A DNA stretch of 64,000 bases from Bog-756 sp963737625 (lineage in GTDB: Bacteria; Actinomycetota; Acidimicrobiia; Acidimicrobiales; RAAP-2), in assembly GCA_963737625.1 (NCBI GenBank), contig CAVTTK010000001.1, positions 124,001 through 188,000 on the forward strand. The letters are read 5' to 3'. The position numbers and the translations under genes were made by a program. Of the stretch, positions 50,381 to 59,568 are shown piece by piece. Within the stretch, counting starts at the first letter, position 1. Every line of letters starts with the position of its first letter. The notes beneath the pieces are model-generated. The model was not told the DNA's origin. It did not search any database and saw only the letters and a list, made by a program, of their open reading frames with translations.

Positions 50381-50410
50381 ATGTTAACTCCCAGCTGAGG
50401 AAGGTGTCAC
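50381..50410 (-). promoter_or_regulatory. Candidate promoter of the universal stress gene
   Basis: On the minus strand, GTGACA (plus 50405-50410) and TAACAT (plus 50381-50386) are separated by 18 bp. The AT-rich patch stands out in GC-rich surroundings. Confidence 0.4.
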
Positions 50411-50583
50411 CGCCCGGATCGGGCGTGGAAGGAGCACCATTCGGCCCGCAGCCCGCACGTAGGGCCGCCAGGGGGAACCGGGGGCGTGGTCGGCCCGAGC
50501 ACGGGGATGGTAGGAACGGTGGGGCAGGGACGATTCGCCTACGGGGGTTCGTCCGACCACCGGTAGTGGAGGAGACATAGCGC

Positions 50584-52191
50584 ATGGACGAGCAGTCGGC
50601 AGCCGGATTCCAGTTCGCCGGTCAGGACATCCCGTGGCTGTTGCGCCACTGGGCCGGGACGCAACCCGACAAGACCTTCCTGATCTGGGAGCCCCGGAGT
50701 GGTGGAACGCGTCGTTGGACCTATGGCGAGTTCTGGATGGAGGTGCGACGGATCGCCGTGGGGCTGTCGACCCGTGGGGTGGCCAAGGGCGACAAGGTGC
50801 TGATCCACGCCGACAACTGCCCGGAGATGGTGCTGGCCTGGTACGCCTGCGCCACCGTGGGTGCCGTGGCGGTGACCACCAACACCCGCTCGGTCCGAGC
50901 CGAGCTGGAGTTCTTCATCACCAAGACCGGGTGCGTCGGTGCCATCACCCAACCCCAGTACGCCTCACTGGTACAGGAGTCGGGACCCGACCTGGGCTGG
51001 ACCGTGGTCACCGCCGACGACAGCGGCGAGCCGGCCGCCTCCGACGGCGCGGCGGGTGCTGTCACCACGCCGTTCGACGCCTTGCGGGGGAACGCCGCAG
51101 ACCTGATCGAGCGGGAGGCCGATCCCATGGCCCCCGTGGGCATCCTCTTCACTTCGGGCACCACCTCGCAGCCCAAGGCGGTGGTCCACACCCACGCCAA
51201 CGCCCTGTGGGCCGGACGGGTGGGCCCCACCAACATCTCCATGGAGGGTGACGATATCTACCTAGTCTTCCTGCCGTTCTTCCATGTCAACGCCCAGAGC
51301 TGGTCGTTCTGGACCACGTTGGGGGTCGGGGGGACCGTGGTGCTTCAGCCCAAGTTCTCGTCCTCGAGGTTCTGGGAGGTGGTGGTGGAGCACAAGGTCA
51401 CCCATCTCTCGCTCATTCCCTTCGTCTACAACGCCCTGGCCAGTCAGCCCATCCCCGAGCATTCCGTGAAGGTGGGCGTCTTCGGGCTGATCGTCCCCGA
51501 GCTCGAGCAGTGGCTCGGTTTCCGGGTGGTGCCGGCCTACGGCATGACCGAGACGGTCATCCATGCCACCAATGACAATCCGGGACGGATGGTCCCCAAG
51601 GGATCCATGGGCAAGCCCACCCCCGGCTACGAGCTGCTGCTGGTGGACCGTGACACCGGCGACGTGTGTCTGGACGGTCAGCCCGGGGAGCTGTGGGTGC
51701 GGGGCACACGCGGGATCCAGCTCTTCTACGAGTACTTCGACAACCCCGAGGCCATGGCCAAGAGCTTCACCGACGACGGCTGGTTCAAGACGGGTGACAT
51801 CGTGCGGCTGTCCGATGGCGGCAACTTCGTCTACTGCGACCGCGACGGCGATGTGCTGAAGGTAGGGGGCGAGAACGTCTCCGCCCGCGAGGTGGAGGAT
51901 GTATGCCGCCAGGTGCCGGGCCTGGCCGATGTGGCCGTCGTGGCCCAGTCCCACCCCATGCTCAACGAGGTGCCGGTGGCCTTCATCATCAAGGGGCCGA
52001 ACGCCGACCCGGACGACAGTCGGCTGGAGAAGGCGATCATCGAGCAGTGCGCGGCCAACCTGGCGGACTTCAAGGTGCCCCGGTCCGTCTACGTCGTCGA
52101 GGAGTTCCCGAAGGCCACCCTGGACAAGGTGGCCAAGAACCAGCTGCGGGAACGCGCCGACCACCTGGCGTCTGAGCCCGGCCGGGCCTGA
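50584..52191 (+). CDS. CaiC-like AMP-forming acyl-CoA ligase
   Basis: The 535-residue ANL ligase has the P-loop LFTSGTTSQPKAVVHTHANAL, AYGMTETVIHATN, the hinge GNFVYCDRDGDVLKVGGENVSAREVED and a C-terminal catalytic Lys region FPKATLDKVAKNQLRE. It resembles crotonobetaine/carnitine-CoA ligases. It would activate a small polar or aromatic carboxylate. It is a single plus-strand gene, convergent with the double-TetR regulator that ends at 52250. Confidence 0.92.
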   Translation: MDEQSAAGFQFAGQDIPWLLRHWAGTQPDKTFLIWEPRSGGTRRWTYGEFWMEVRRIAVGLSTRGVAKGDKVLIHADNCPEMVLAWYACATVGAVAVTTNTRSVRAELEFFITKTGCVGAITQPQYASLVQESGPDLGWTVVTADDSGEPAASDGAAGAVTTPFDALRGNAADLIEREADPMAPVGILFTSGTTSQPKAVVHTHANALWAGRVGPTNISMEGDDIYLVFLPFFHVNAQSWSFWTTLGVGGTVVLQPKFSSSRFWEVVVEHKVTHLSLIPFVYNALASQPIPEHSVKVGVFGLIVPELEQWLGFRVVPAYGMTETVIHATNDNPGRMVPKGSMGKPTPGYELLLVDRDTGDVCLDGQPGELWVRGTRGIQLFYEYFDNPEAMAKSFTDDGWFKTGDIVRLSDGGNFVYCDRDGDVLKVGGENVSAREVEDVCRQVPGLADVAVVAQSHPMLNEVPVAFIIKGPNADPDDSRLEKAIIEQCAANLADFKVPRSVYVVEEFPKATLDKVAKNQLRERADHLASEPGRA

Positions 52192-52249
52192 GCCGGACGA
52201 CGGACCCCGTCTCCGCTCCTGACGCCATGGGGCGGACCGGGGGACCGGT

Positions 52250-53485
52250 TCACCCCCGGGTGGCGAAGGCGTTCAGTCCGGACTCCCACACCGACTGGCC
52301 GGAGCTGCCTTGCAGAGCGGCGTCGACCAGCATGAGGGCCACGCCGTCTGCCGTCGCTCGATCGAGACTGGTGGCCTCGGACTGACTGAGGGCCTCGGCG
52401 ATATGGCGGCGGGCCTCAGCGCAGAAGCCGGCGTCCTTGTGCCGCCGCAGGATGTCCACCAGCAGGGGCGTCGCCGATGCCTGCTTGGTGGTGGCGATCA
52501 GGAGGTCGCGCACGGCCGCCAGCTCCGCCCCCCGGACGTTGACGGCGATGGCCTCGGTCTCCACGGAGCTACCCACCGCGTAGTCCATGCACCGCTGGGC
52601 CAGCACGTCGTCGTTGGGAAACAGCTCGTGGGCTTCGTCGTAGGGGATACCGCAGACACCGGCCAGGCTCTCGAGATCGGGGTGCCGGCCGTCGGCGAAG
52701 ACGACCAGGGCCGCGGCCACCAGATCCCGCTCCGACGGAGAGAACCGGTCGGGGGGGTCGAGCAGTCCGGGCTCGGTCAGTCCCCAGATGATGCTCCACT
52801 GGGTCTCGACGACGAGATCGGCGGGGACCAGGTCCGGCTGCAGCTTGTGGAAGAGCAGAAAGCCGTCAGCCGAGGCCATGACCGCCACTACGATCTTCTG
52901 CATGGTGCAGTCCGCCGTCGGTCGCCGGCGCAGGCGCCGCAGCGCGGTGGTCAGGCCGGCGGTGTAGTTGTCGATCATCAGAGCGCTCAACTCCTGGCGC
53001 ATGGCGATCACTTCATGGGCGGCCCTCGACTGGTCGGCGTCCTCTGGCGGTTGGGCCTCGATATAGGCACACGCCGCGCTCTGGACGATCACCGTGGCCA
53101 AGAGCCCCTCCTCCTGGCACGCCACCTCGAAGTTGGCCCGGAGGAAGACCCGGAGCGTCTGTCCGATCTCGTCGGCGTCCCGGAAGCTCTGTTGGACGGC
53201 CTCGAACACCGCCTGCAGTGTGTCCATGGTCCCGGTGTCGATGCTGCAGACGTAGTGGGCGGCGAGGTCGAACGGCGTCCGGCCCTTCTCGCCACCGAAG
53301 GCCCGCTTCACCGAACGGTCCACCGTCGAAACGTCCACGTGGCTAAAGGCACTGCGGGGCACCGCCCCCCGACTGTTTGGTCCGCGCATGGCGGCGAAGG
53401 CGTTCCGTTCCAGGATGGCCACCGCCTCACTGGCCAGGCTCGGTCCGGGCGGCCGTCCCCTGGTGGCTGTGTTCTCGGTGGTCAT
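52250..53485 (-). CDS. Duplicated TetR-like transcriptional regulator
   Basis: The 411-residue length is about twice a normal TetR. Residues 17-65 form a TetR-type HTH (VAILERNAFAAMRG ... VPRSAFSHVDVSTVDRSVKRAFGGEKG), followed by a ligand-type helical region to about residue 225. Residues 245-290 contain a second HTH-like unit (SERDLVAAALVVFADGRHPDLESLAGVCGIPYDEAHELFPNDDVL) and a second helical domain. Such tandem-TetR proteins can behave as pseudo-dimers. A 26-bp imperfect palindrome 29 bp upstream is a strong candidate autoregulatory operator. It is divergent from the deacylase-like gene at 53890. Confidence 0.78.
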   Translation of the reverse strand: MTTENTATRGRPPGPSLASEAVAILERNAFAAMRGPNSRGAVPRSAFSHVDVSTVDRSVKRAFGGEKGRTPFDLAAHYVCSIDTGTMDTLQAVFEAVQQSFRDADEIGQTLRVFLRANFEVACQEEGLLATVIVQSAACAYIEAQPPEDADQSRAAHEVIAMRQELSALMIDNYTAGLTTALRRLRRRPTADCTMQKIVVAVMASADGFLLFHKLQPDLVPADLVVETQWSIIWGLTEPGLLDPPDRFSPSERDLVAAALVVFADGRHPDLESLAGVCGIPYDEAHELFPNDDVLAQRCMDYAVGSSVETEAIAVNVRGAELAAVRDLLIATTKQASATPLLVDILRRHKDAGFCAEARRHIAEALSQSEATSLDRATADGVALMLVDAALQGSSGQSVWESGLNAFATRG

Positions 53486-53513
53486 GGTGCCCCTATCGGG
53501 ATCGCTCGATTCA

Positions 53514-53539
53514 ATTACGCGAGAGTACTATCGCATAAT
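53514..53539. promoter_or_regulatory. Operator-like 26-bp palindrome upstream of the double-TetR gene
   Basis: ATTACGCGA (53514-53522) and TCGCATAAT (53531-53539) flank GAGTACTA. Eleven of 13 symmetric base pairs match, including the AGTACT centre. The AT-rich block is atypical for this window and begins 29 bp before the ATG at 53485 (minus). Confidence 0.7.
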
Positions 53540-53667
53540 CTCTGAGAAATTCTGTGGTGCTTTCGATAGGAAGGTGCGCGACGATTCGTCCTGGCGGGAG
53601 CCGGTGGTGTTGTGCCGCCACGGGGCAGCGCGACGGAGGGCCTGGGCGGACGTGCCCTCTGTCGCGT

Positions 53668-53748
53668 GGCCTCCGTTTCGAGACGGCCTCGGTTCGAGAC
53701 GGCCTCCGTTCGAGACAGCCTCCTTTGGGAATGGCCTCGGTTCGGTAC
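53668..53748. repeat. Tandem 16-bp repeat, five copies
   Basis: Units are 53668-53684 (17 bp), 53685-53700, 53701-53716, 53717-53732 and 53733-53748. The consensus is GGCCTCCGTTCGAGAC; the first three copies are nearly identical and the last two are diverged. It occupies the otherwise gene-free 404-bp gap (53486-53889) between the double-TetR gene and the deacylase-like gene. It could be a minisatellite or an array of protein-binding sites. Confidence 0.8.
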
Positions 53749-53889
53749 GGCGGCGGGCGACACGGGTCGACGGGAGGGTGTCGGGATAGCGTGGGTCCGT
53801 CGGGGCCCGCCATGCCTACGACGGAGAGGACACCGCCGTGCCGAGCGCGCAGACTGCCGTCACCGCCGACGTTCCCCCGGGGGCCGGTC

Positions 53890-55632
53890 GTGCATGACCT
53901 GGTGATTCGGGGTGCCGAGGTGGTCGACGGAACGGGCCTGCCCCGACGACGGGCCGACGTGGCGGTGAGCGGTGAGGTCATCGCCGACGTGGGGCTCGAC
54001 GTGGGCGCGGCCCGCCAGGTCATTGATGGCGACGGCCTGGTGCTGACCCCCGGCTTCATCGACATCCATACCCACTTCGACGGCCAGGCCACGTGGGACC
54101 CGCATCTCACTCCGTCGTGCTGGCACGGGGTGACGACGGCGGTGATGGGCAACTGCGGCGTCGGCTTTGCCCCGGCCCGTCTGGGGGGCCATGAGGCGCT
54201 GATCGACATCATGGAAGGGGTCGAGGACATCCCCGGCGCCGCCCTGTCCGAGGGGATCCGTTGGGACTGGGAGACCTTTCCCGAGTATCTCGACGCGTTG
54301 GAGCGGACTCGGCGCAGCATGGACCTGGCCGTCCACGTGCCCCACGCTGCCGTGCGCTCCTATGTGATGGGACAGCGCGCTCTGGAGGATGCCACGGCCG
54401 AGGACCTGGTAGCGATGGGGGAGATCGTCGAAGGAGCTGTCTCGGCCGGCGCCGTCGGCTTCGCCACGGGCCGGACGGCCGGGCACCGGGATATCGGGGG
54501 TCGCGCCGTGCCGGGGACCTACGCCCGTGAGCGCGAGCTCGAAGTGATGATGGACGCTCTGGTGGCCGGTGGCGGGGGTGTCTTCCAACTGACGCCGGCC
54601 GGGGTGGGCGGTGAGATGGCCGGAGACCGACGCGGCGCCATGGGCGACGAGCTGGAGTGGATCGTCCGGCTCGGCGCCGCCAGCGGCCAGCCGCTGACGT
54701 TCTTGGTCATGGAGCAGGGTGGTCCCGAGCCCGAGGACTGGCATCCCTGGTTCGAGGCGGTCCACCGGGCCAATGCCGGTGGAGCTCGTCTCCACCCCCA
54801 GGTCGGGTCCCGCTGCTTCGGCGTGTTGATGGGTCACCAGTCCAAGCTCAATCCGTTCCGCTACCGGGCCACCTACGCCGAGCTCGCCGGTCTCCCGCTC
54901 GATCGCCGTGTGGCGGAGCTGCGGCGACCGGAGGTGAAGGCCAGGATCCTGGGCGAGCAGGCCGATCGCCGAGGTCCTCTCGCTCTCGACCGGTTCGGGA
55001 GGAGCGGGTTCGAGAACCTGTTCCCGCTCGGCGCCGACCTCGAGTACGAGCCGGCCCCGGAGGCCAGCGTGGCCTCCATGGCCCGGCGGGAGGGGAGGGA
55101 TCCCTGGGAGGTGGCCTACGACCTCCTGCTCGACTTCGACGGCCGGGAGTTCCTGCTGCTGCCGCTCCTCAACTACGGCGGTGGCTCCTACGACGGCCTC
55201 CGCCAGATGATGCTCGACCCCTGCACGGTGCAGGGCCTCGGTGACGCCGGTGCCCATGTGGGACTGGTCTCCGATGCCAGCATGACCACCTACTTGCTCA
55301 CCCACTGGGCCCGTGACCGGCATCGGGGGCCGCAGCTGCCCTTGGAGGCCGTGGTCCGCCGGCTGACCCGTGACCCAGCAGAGCTGTACGGCTTCTCGGA
55401 CCGCGGGGTCATCGCCGCCGGCCGCAAGGCCGACCTCAATCTCATCGACCACCGGCAGCTGCGTCTGCTCCACCCCGAGCAGGTCGACGACCTTCCCGGA
55501 GGAGCAGGGCGCCTGGTTCAGCGGTCCGAGGGCTACGCCGCCACGTTCGTCAGCGGGGTCCAGGTGCTCGACCACGACGAGATGACGGGGGAGCTGCCGG
55601 GGGTGCTGGTGCGGGGTCGCCGGCCGGGCTGA
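53890..55632 (+). CDS. N-acyl-D-amino-acid deacylase/dihydroorotase-like amidohydrolase
   Basis: The 580-residue amidohydrolase-3 type enzyme has an N-terminal beta-sandwich (HDLVIRGAEVVDGTG), the metal motif GFIDIHTHFDGQATWDPHLTPS, GNCGVGFAP, and the late GLGDAGAHVGLVSDAS with the metal/catalytic Asp. The GVIAAGRKADLNLID return of the sandwich follows. Homologues deacylate N-acyl-D-amino acids, but many actinobacterial members have other amide or ring substrates. The GTG at 53890 matches the family start; an ATG at 53812 would add 26 Pro/Arg-rich residues. It is probably controlled from the repeat and palindrome region upstream. Confidence 0.87.
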   Translation: MHDLVIRGAEVVDGTGLPRRRADVAVSGEVIADVGLDVGAARQVIDGDGLVLTPGFIDIHTHFDGQATWDPHLTPSCWHGVTTAVMGNCGVGFAPARLGGHEALIDIMEGVEDIPGAALSEGIRWDWETFPEYLDALERTRRSMDLAVHVPHAAVRSYVMGQRALEDATAEDLVAMGEIVEGAVSAGAVGFATGRTAGHRDIGGRAVPGTYARERELEVMMDALVAGGGGVFQLTPAGVGGEMAGDRRGAMGDELEWIVRLGAASGQPLTFLVMEQGGPEPEDWHPWFEAVHRANAGGARLHPQVGSRCFGVLMGHQSKLNPFRYRATYAELAGLPLDRRVAELRRPEVKARILGEQADRRGPLALDRFGRSGFENLFPLGADLEYEPAPEASVASMARREGRDPWEVAYDLLLDFDGREFLLLPLLNYGGGSYDGLRQMMLDPCTVQGLGDAGAHVGLVSDASMTTYLLTHWARDRHRGPQLPLEAVVRRLTRDPAELYGFSDRGVIAAGRKADLNLIDHRQLRLLHPEQVDDLPGGAGRLVQRSEGYAATFVSGVQVLDHDEMTGELPGVLVRGRRPG

Positions 55633-55670
55633 TCACCGTGGAGGCCGGCCCGACCGGTCGGGGGCGCGGG

Positions 55671-56002
55671 TCAGCCCGGGGCTGCGCCGCGCAGGAGGAG
55701 TGCGCTGTCCTTCACCTTGCGGTCGCGGTCGATGATGCCGAAGGCGACGTCGTAGCCATGGAGCCACTCGTCGTTGTCCACGCGGTCCACAGAAACAGGC
55801 CACGCACGTCGATCCCCTTGGTGATGGCATCGGACCCCAGGGCGCAGGGCCATGACCGGGGTGGCGGTGGTGGATGGGGGATCGCCATGGTCGGCACAGG
55901 ACTGGTGAACGGTAGAGTTCGAGCGCAGAGTTCCCGGAGTCCACGGGGAATGTGATCGAGCATCTGGGGGTGGAATGTCGTGAGCCCGAAGCGAGTCCCC
56001 AC
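55671..56002 (-). pseudogene. Remnant of a GH1-type glycosidase (C-terminal part)
   Basis: On the minus strand, AITKGIDVRGLFLWTA (ending near 55782) and VDNDEWLHGYDVAFGII followed by KDSA lie in neighbouring frames. Joined, they match the GH1 beta-glucosidase C-terminal pattern VRGY-LW-x-x-x-DN-EW-x-x-GY-x-x-x-FGI-x-D...KDSA. One base is missing between the Trp and the Val-Asp-Asn codons. About 60 bp upstream, HPQMLDHIPRGLREL may also belong. The N-terminal two thirds of the enzyme, including the catalytic domain, is absent, so this is a decayed fragment. Confidence 0.55.
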
Positions 56003-56128
56003 GCCAATCGGTCGCCGGACAGGTGGCGACCCGGCCGGGTGGCCCGGCGCGGTCCGCTTCCGCCGGCCGGGCTGCTGATGCTGTTCCTGCCCGAGGCCTC
56101 CGGCCCCAAGGACCCGGTTCGCGCCACC

Positions 56129-57143
56129 GTGCCCAGACGACCTGGCTCGGTTCGTCGCACATCGAGCATCGACACCACGCGTCCCGACGGTTTCGGGGGT
56201 GACTCGGTGGTTACCGCCCGGGCCCGGGATCTCCGCACCGGTCCCGACCTGGCTCCGTCGGTCCTCGGTGAGGCGGAGGTCGTGGCCCGGATCGGCTCCA
56301 ACCGACAGCTCCTCGAGATCGTCGCCTCGCCGTCCGCCCCCAAGCTGGAGCGCCTCCTCGGCACCTTGGTCGGTCCGGGCTTCCGGTCAGCACGTCAACC
56401 AGGTGTGCCCCGAGGAGCAGGAGGCTGGCTCGCTCCTCCACCTCCTCTTGGACGACCTGCCCGGGGCCACCCTGGTCTCGGGCTACGCCATGCAGCGCGC
56501 CGGGGCGTTCAGCCGCTCCCGTCGGCCGGAGGCCACCGGACGGGACGCTCCGAATCCGGCAGTCATGATGGCCGCCCAGGATGACATGTGTGCCGGATGG
56601 GCCCACGACGGCACGATGATGGTGACCATCCGCTCGACCGGCGAGGTGCCTGTGCCGACGGGACCCCCGGCGCCCGTGCTCGAAGCCCCGGACGACCCGC
56701 TGGCCTGGCACGCCATGGAGCCCCTCCCGCCCCACGGCATGCGACGACGCCGGCGCTTGGACGTCGTCGCACCCGAGGGCACCGACGGTCGGTGCCGAAT
56801 CGACGCCCACTTCCGAGACAGCCACGTGGATGCGTCGGGCGCCGAGTCGGTCGTGCACGAGTACGCGGTGTACGGCACCGTCGATCGCGCCGGGGGCTGG
56901 GTAGAGGACATCTCCGCCCGGGCCCACGTGCTGCCGTGGGTGGAGTGTCCGGGGGCGCTGGCCAGTGCCGAACGGCTTTCGGGCATGCCCATCACCGAGC
57001 TCCGGGGCCAGGTACGACGGGAGTTCAAGGGGACCTCCACCTGCACCCACCTCAACGACACCCTCCGATCGCTGGGCGACGTGAACGTCCTTCTCGAAGG
57101 TCTGTCCGGCGGCACTGCCGGGTCAGTGGGGGGACGCCGCTGA
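56129..57143 (+). pseudogene. DUF2889-family gene split by a frameshift
   Basis: The N-terminal half (RRPGSVRRTSSIDTTRPDG to APKLERLLGTLVGPGFR) and the C-terminal half (HVNQVCPEEQEAGSLLHLLLDDLPGATLVSGYA, ending with FKGTSTCTHLNDTLRSLGDV) together give a normal DUF2889 protein. They are in different frames, with one extra base near 56390. DUF2889 proteins have no known function and are found near aromatic and steroid catabolism genes. A GTG at 56129 fits the N-terminus; an ATG at 56078 is possible. A true pseudogene or a sequencing error are both possible. The end overlaps the convergent CoA-transferase by 21 bp. Confidence 0.75.
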
Positions 57144-59459
57144 GGGGGACTGCACCACGACCCCACCGGCGATGAGGTCCTCGATGACACCCGGGTCGAG
57201 GCCCACTTCGGTGAGGACCTCGACCGAGTGCTGACCCAGGGCCGGCGGGGCCCGGTGCAGCGACACCTCGAGGTCCCCGAAGCCCCACAGGGCACCGACC
57301 TGCTCGAGTTGGCCCCACTCGGCGTGGGGGTACGAGGCGACCAGCCCCAGACGTCGGCCCAGTGCGTCGTCGAGGAAGGCCTCGCCCTGGTCGAAGAAGA
57401 CCGGCTCGCACGAGACACCGGCAGAGCGGAGGGCCTCGATGGTGGGGGCGCACTCGGCCCGGGCCAGCGCCACCTCGAGATCTCCGGGGTCGGGCACGTC
57501 GAGGACCGAGCAGGCGGCGGCCATCTCGGCGTCGCCCCGGGCGCACAGGGCCAGCCAACCGTCGGACAGCCGGTAGAGCCGGTGACCGGGTGAGGTGCCC
57601 ATCTGCTCGTGGTCCACGGTGGCCACCGGCGCCGGCCGACCGGAGGCATCCAGAAAGGTCTCACCGTTGGTCAGCACTCCGGCGCCGAGCAGCGAGCCGG
57701 TGACGGCCTGGCCCCGCCCGGTGCGGTCCCGGTGGTACACCGCCAACAGGGTGGCCACTGTCGAGGCCATGGCGCAGAGGTGGTCCATGAAGCCGAACCG
57801 GAGCCACATGGGATCGTTCCCCTCGCCGCCGCCCAGCACCTCCCATCCAGCCGAGGCCTGGAACAGCTGGTCATAGCCGGGCCAGTCGGCCCGATCGCCC
57901 TCCGGCCCATACGAGCTGGCGTGGCAGTAGACGATCTCGGGATTGATGGCCCGCACTCGCTCGTAGTCGATCCCCAGCCGACGGGCCGCCGGCAGCCGCA
58001 GGTTGTGGTGGACCACATCGGCCCAGCGGACCAGGGCCTCGAGGGCCGATCGGGCGTCGGGGGACTTGAGGTCGAGGGCCACCCCCCGCTTGCCCCTCTG
58101 GCACGAGGCGAACACCCGTTGAATCGGGCGCATCTGGTCACCGGAGGAGGCCTCGACCTTCACTACGTCGGCACCCAGGTCGGCCATGAGCATCGGGCCC
58201 AGCGGCCCGGCCAGGAAGTTGCCCAGGTCGAGGACCCGGAGCCCTTCCAGAGGGGACCGGACCGGCCGGGCGCGGGACGGCACCGGCGGCACCGGGGGCG
58301 ACCCGGGCAGCGCGCCGAGGACCTCGTCGGAGTGCTGGCCGAGACGGGGGGCGGGTCCGGTGACCCGCGAGGGAGGCTGGGTGGAGAACGGTGTCCCTGC
58401 CTGGGTCATGATCCCCCTCTCGGGATCCTCCACCACGGTCACGTAACCGTTGAGCCGGGCCTGCTCGTCGGCCAGGATGGCCCCGAACGGGGCCGCCACC
58501 TGGGCCGGGATGTCATGGGCCCAGAAGTCGTCCAGCCACTCGCCGCTCGGTCGGGTGAGGAAGACGGTCTGGTTGGCACCGAAGTTCGGGAACCCGGGCA
58601 TGGTGAGGCCGGCGCAGTCCGCATTGGCGCCGGCCACGCCGTCATCACCCAAGGCGGATAGGCCCTGGAGCATGAGCGGGGAGTCGGTGTCGGCGCAGCG
58701 CATCAGGTGCACCCATACGCCGTCCCCACAGCGGAAGAGGGACGGTCGGAGCTCCTTCGGCAGGCCGAAGGCGAACATGGGACCGGGGGCCTCCGCCCGG
58801 GCCCAGTGCATCATCGTCGGCAGCAGCGCTCCCTGAGCCAGGCTGGTGTGGACGGGACCGCCGCCCGCCTCTCCCCGCTGCCGCTGCACCAGTCGGGCGA
58901 GGATCCCGATGGTGGCCAGGTAGGCGGCGCACCAACTGCCAATGGGGGCGCGTAGGAACACCGGACCTTCCCGACGGCCCAGCTGTTCGTCGCACAGGCC
59001 GAGCCGGGCACTGACCAGGAGGTCGTCGACGGCGCCCTCGGCGCTCGGGTGCCCGATCGGCCAGGCCAGCACCGATGCCCCGATCAGCTGGGGAGTCGAC
59101 TTGGCCAGCGATGCGTCGTCCACGCCCAGCCGTGCTGCCGTGGTGGGGCCGAATCCGTGGATGAGGACGTCGGCCCCGGCCAGCAATCGGTGGAGATCGC
59201 TCCGCCCGACGTCGGACTCGAGGTCGAGCACGACGCTGCGCTTGCTCCGGTTCCAGGTGAGAAAGGCCGGGGTGGAACGGGTCAGGTCCCCCTCAGGCTG
59301 CTCCACCTTCACCACGTCGGCCCCGGCCTCGGCCAGGAGGAGCCCGGCCACCGGCCCGGCGATCCCTTCTGAGCAGTCGATGACCCTGACGCCGTCCAGG
59401 ATGCGCGCCGCCCCGGGCCGGGCTCCATCCTCGGGATCCGTGGTCTGCGGGGCGCTCAT
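57123..59459 (-). CDS. Tandem fused CaiB/BaiF (class III) CoA-transferase
   Basis: The 778-residue protein carries two complete CaiB units. The first (about residues 20-390) starts ILDGVRVIDCSEGIAGPVAGLLLAEAGADVVKVEQP and has SAEGAVDDLLVSARLG at the catalytic-Asp position. The second (about 400-770) starts LEGLRVLDLGNFLAGPLGPMLMADLGADVVKVEASSGD and has the classical WPGYDQLFQASAGWE. Class III enzymes are normally interlocked homodimers, so this fusion may be a single-chain heterodimer in which the second unit is clearly catalytic. A GGAGG site precedes the ATG at 59459. Confidence 0.92.
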   Translation of the reverse strand: MSAPQTTDPEDGARPGAARILDGVRVIDCSEGIAGPVAGLLLAEAGADVVKVEQPEGDLTRSTPAFLTWNRSKRSVVLDLESDVGRSDLHRLLAGADVLIHGFGPTTAARLGVDDASLAKSTPQLIGASVLAWPIGHPSAEGAVDDLLVSARLGLCDEQLGRREGPVFLRAPIGSWCAAYLATIGILARLVQRQRGEAGGGPVHTSLAQGALLPTMMHWARAEAPGPMFAFGLPKELRPSLFRCGDGVWVHLMRCADTDSPLMLQGLSALGDDGVAGANADCAGLTMPGFPNFGANQTVFLTRPSGEWLDDFWAHDIPAQVAAPFGAILADEQARLNGYVTVVEDPERGIMTQAGTPFSTQPPSRVTGPAPRLGQHSDEVLGALPGSPPVPPVPSRARPVRSPLEGLRVLDLGNFLAGPLGPMLMADLGADVVKVEASSGDQMRPIQRVFASCQRGKRGVALDLKSPDARSALEALVRWADVVHHNLRLPAARRLGIDYERVRAINPEIVYCHASSYGPEGDRADWPGYDQLFQASAGWEVLGGGEGNDPMWLRFGFMDHLCAMASTVATLLAVYHRDRTGRGQAVTGSLLGAGVLTNGETFLDASGRPAPVATVDHEQMGTSPGHRLYRLSDGWLALCARGDAEMAAACSVLDVPDPGDLEVALARAECAPTIEALRSAGVSCEPVFFDQGEAFLDDALGRRLGLVASYPHAEWGQLEQVGALWGFGDLEVSLHRAPPALGQHSVEVLTEVGLDPGVIEDLIAGGVVVQSPSAASPH

Positions 59460-59568
59460 CGGGGTCCTCCTGGTCTGGCACCGAGACCGGCGCCTCCGTC
59501 CGTCCGGGACCACCGACCGGACCCGTTCCGACAGGCCGACCCGGTGGTGCACGTCGTACTATGCACCA

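Noticed and set aside
53860..55575. 571-codon minus-strand frame opposite the deacylase-like gene
   Set aside because: No recognisable domain and shadow-type composition; the plus-strand amidohydrolase has full metal motifs.
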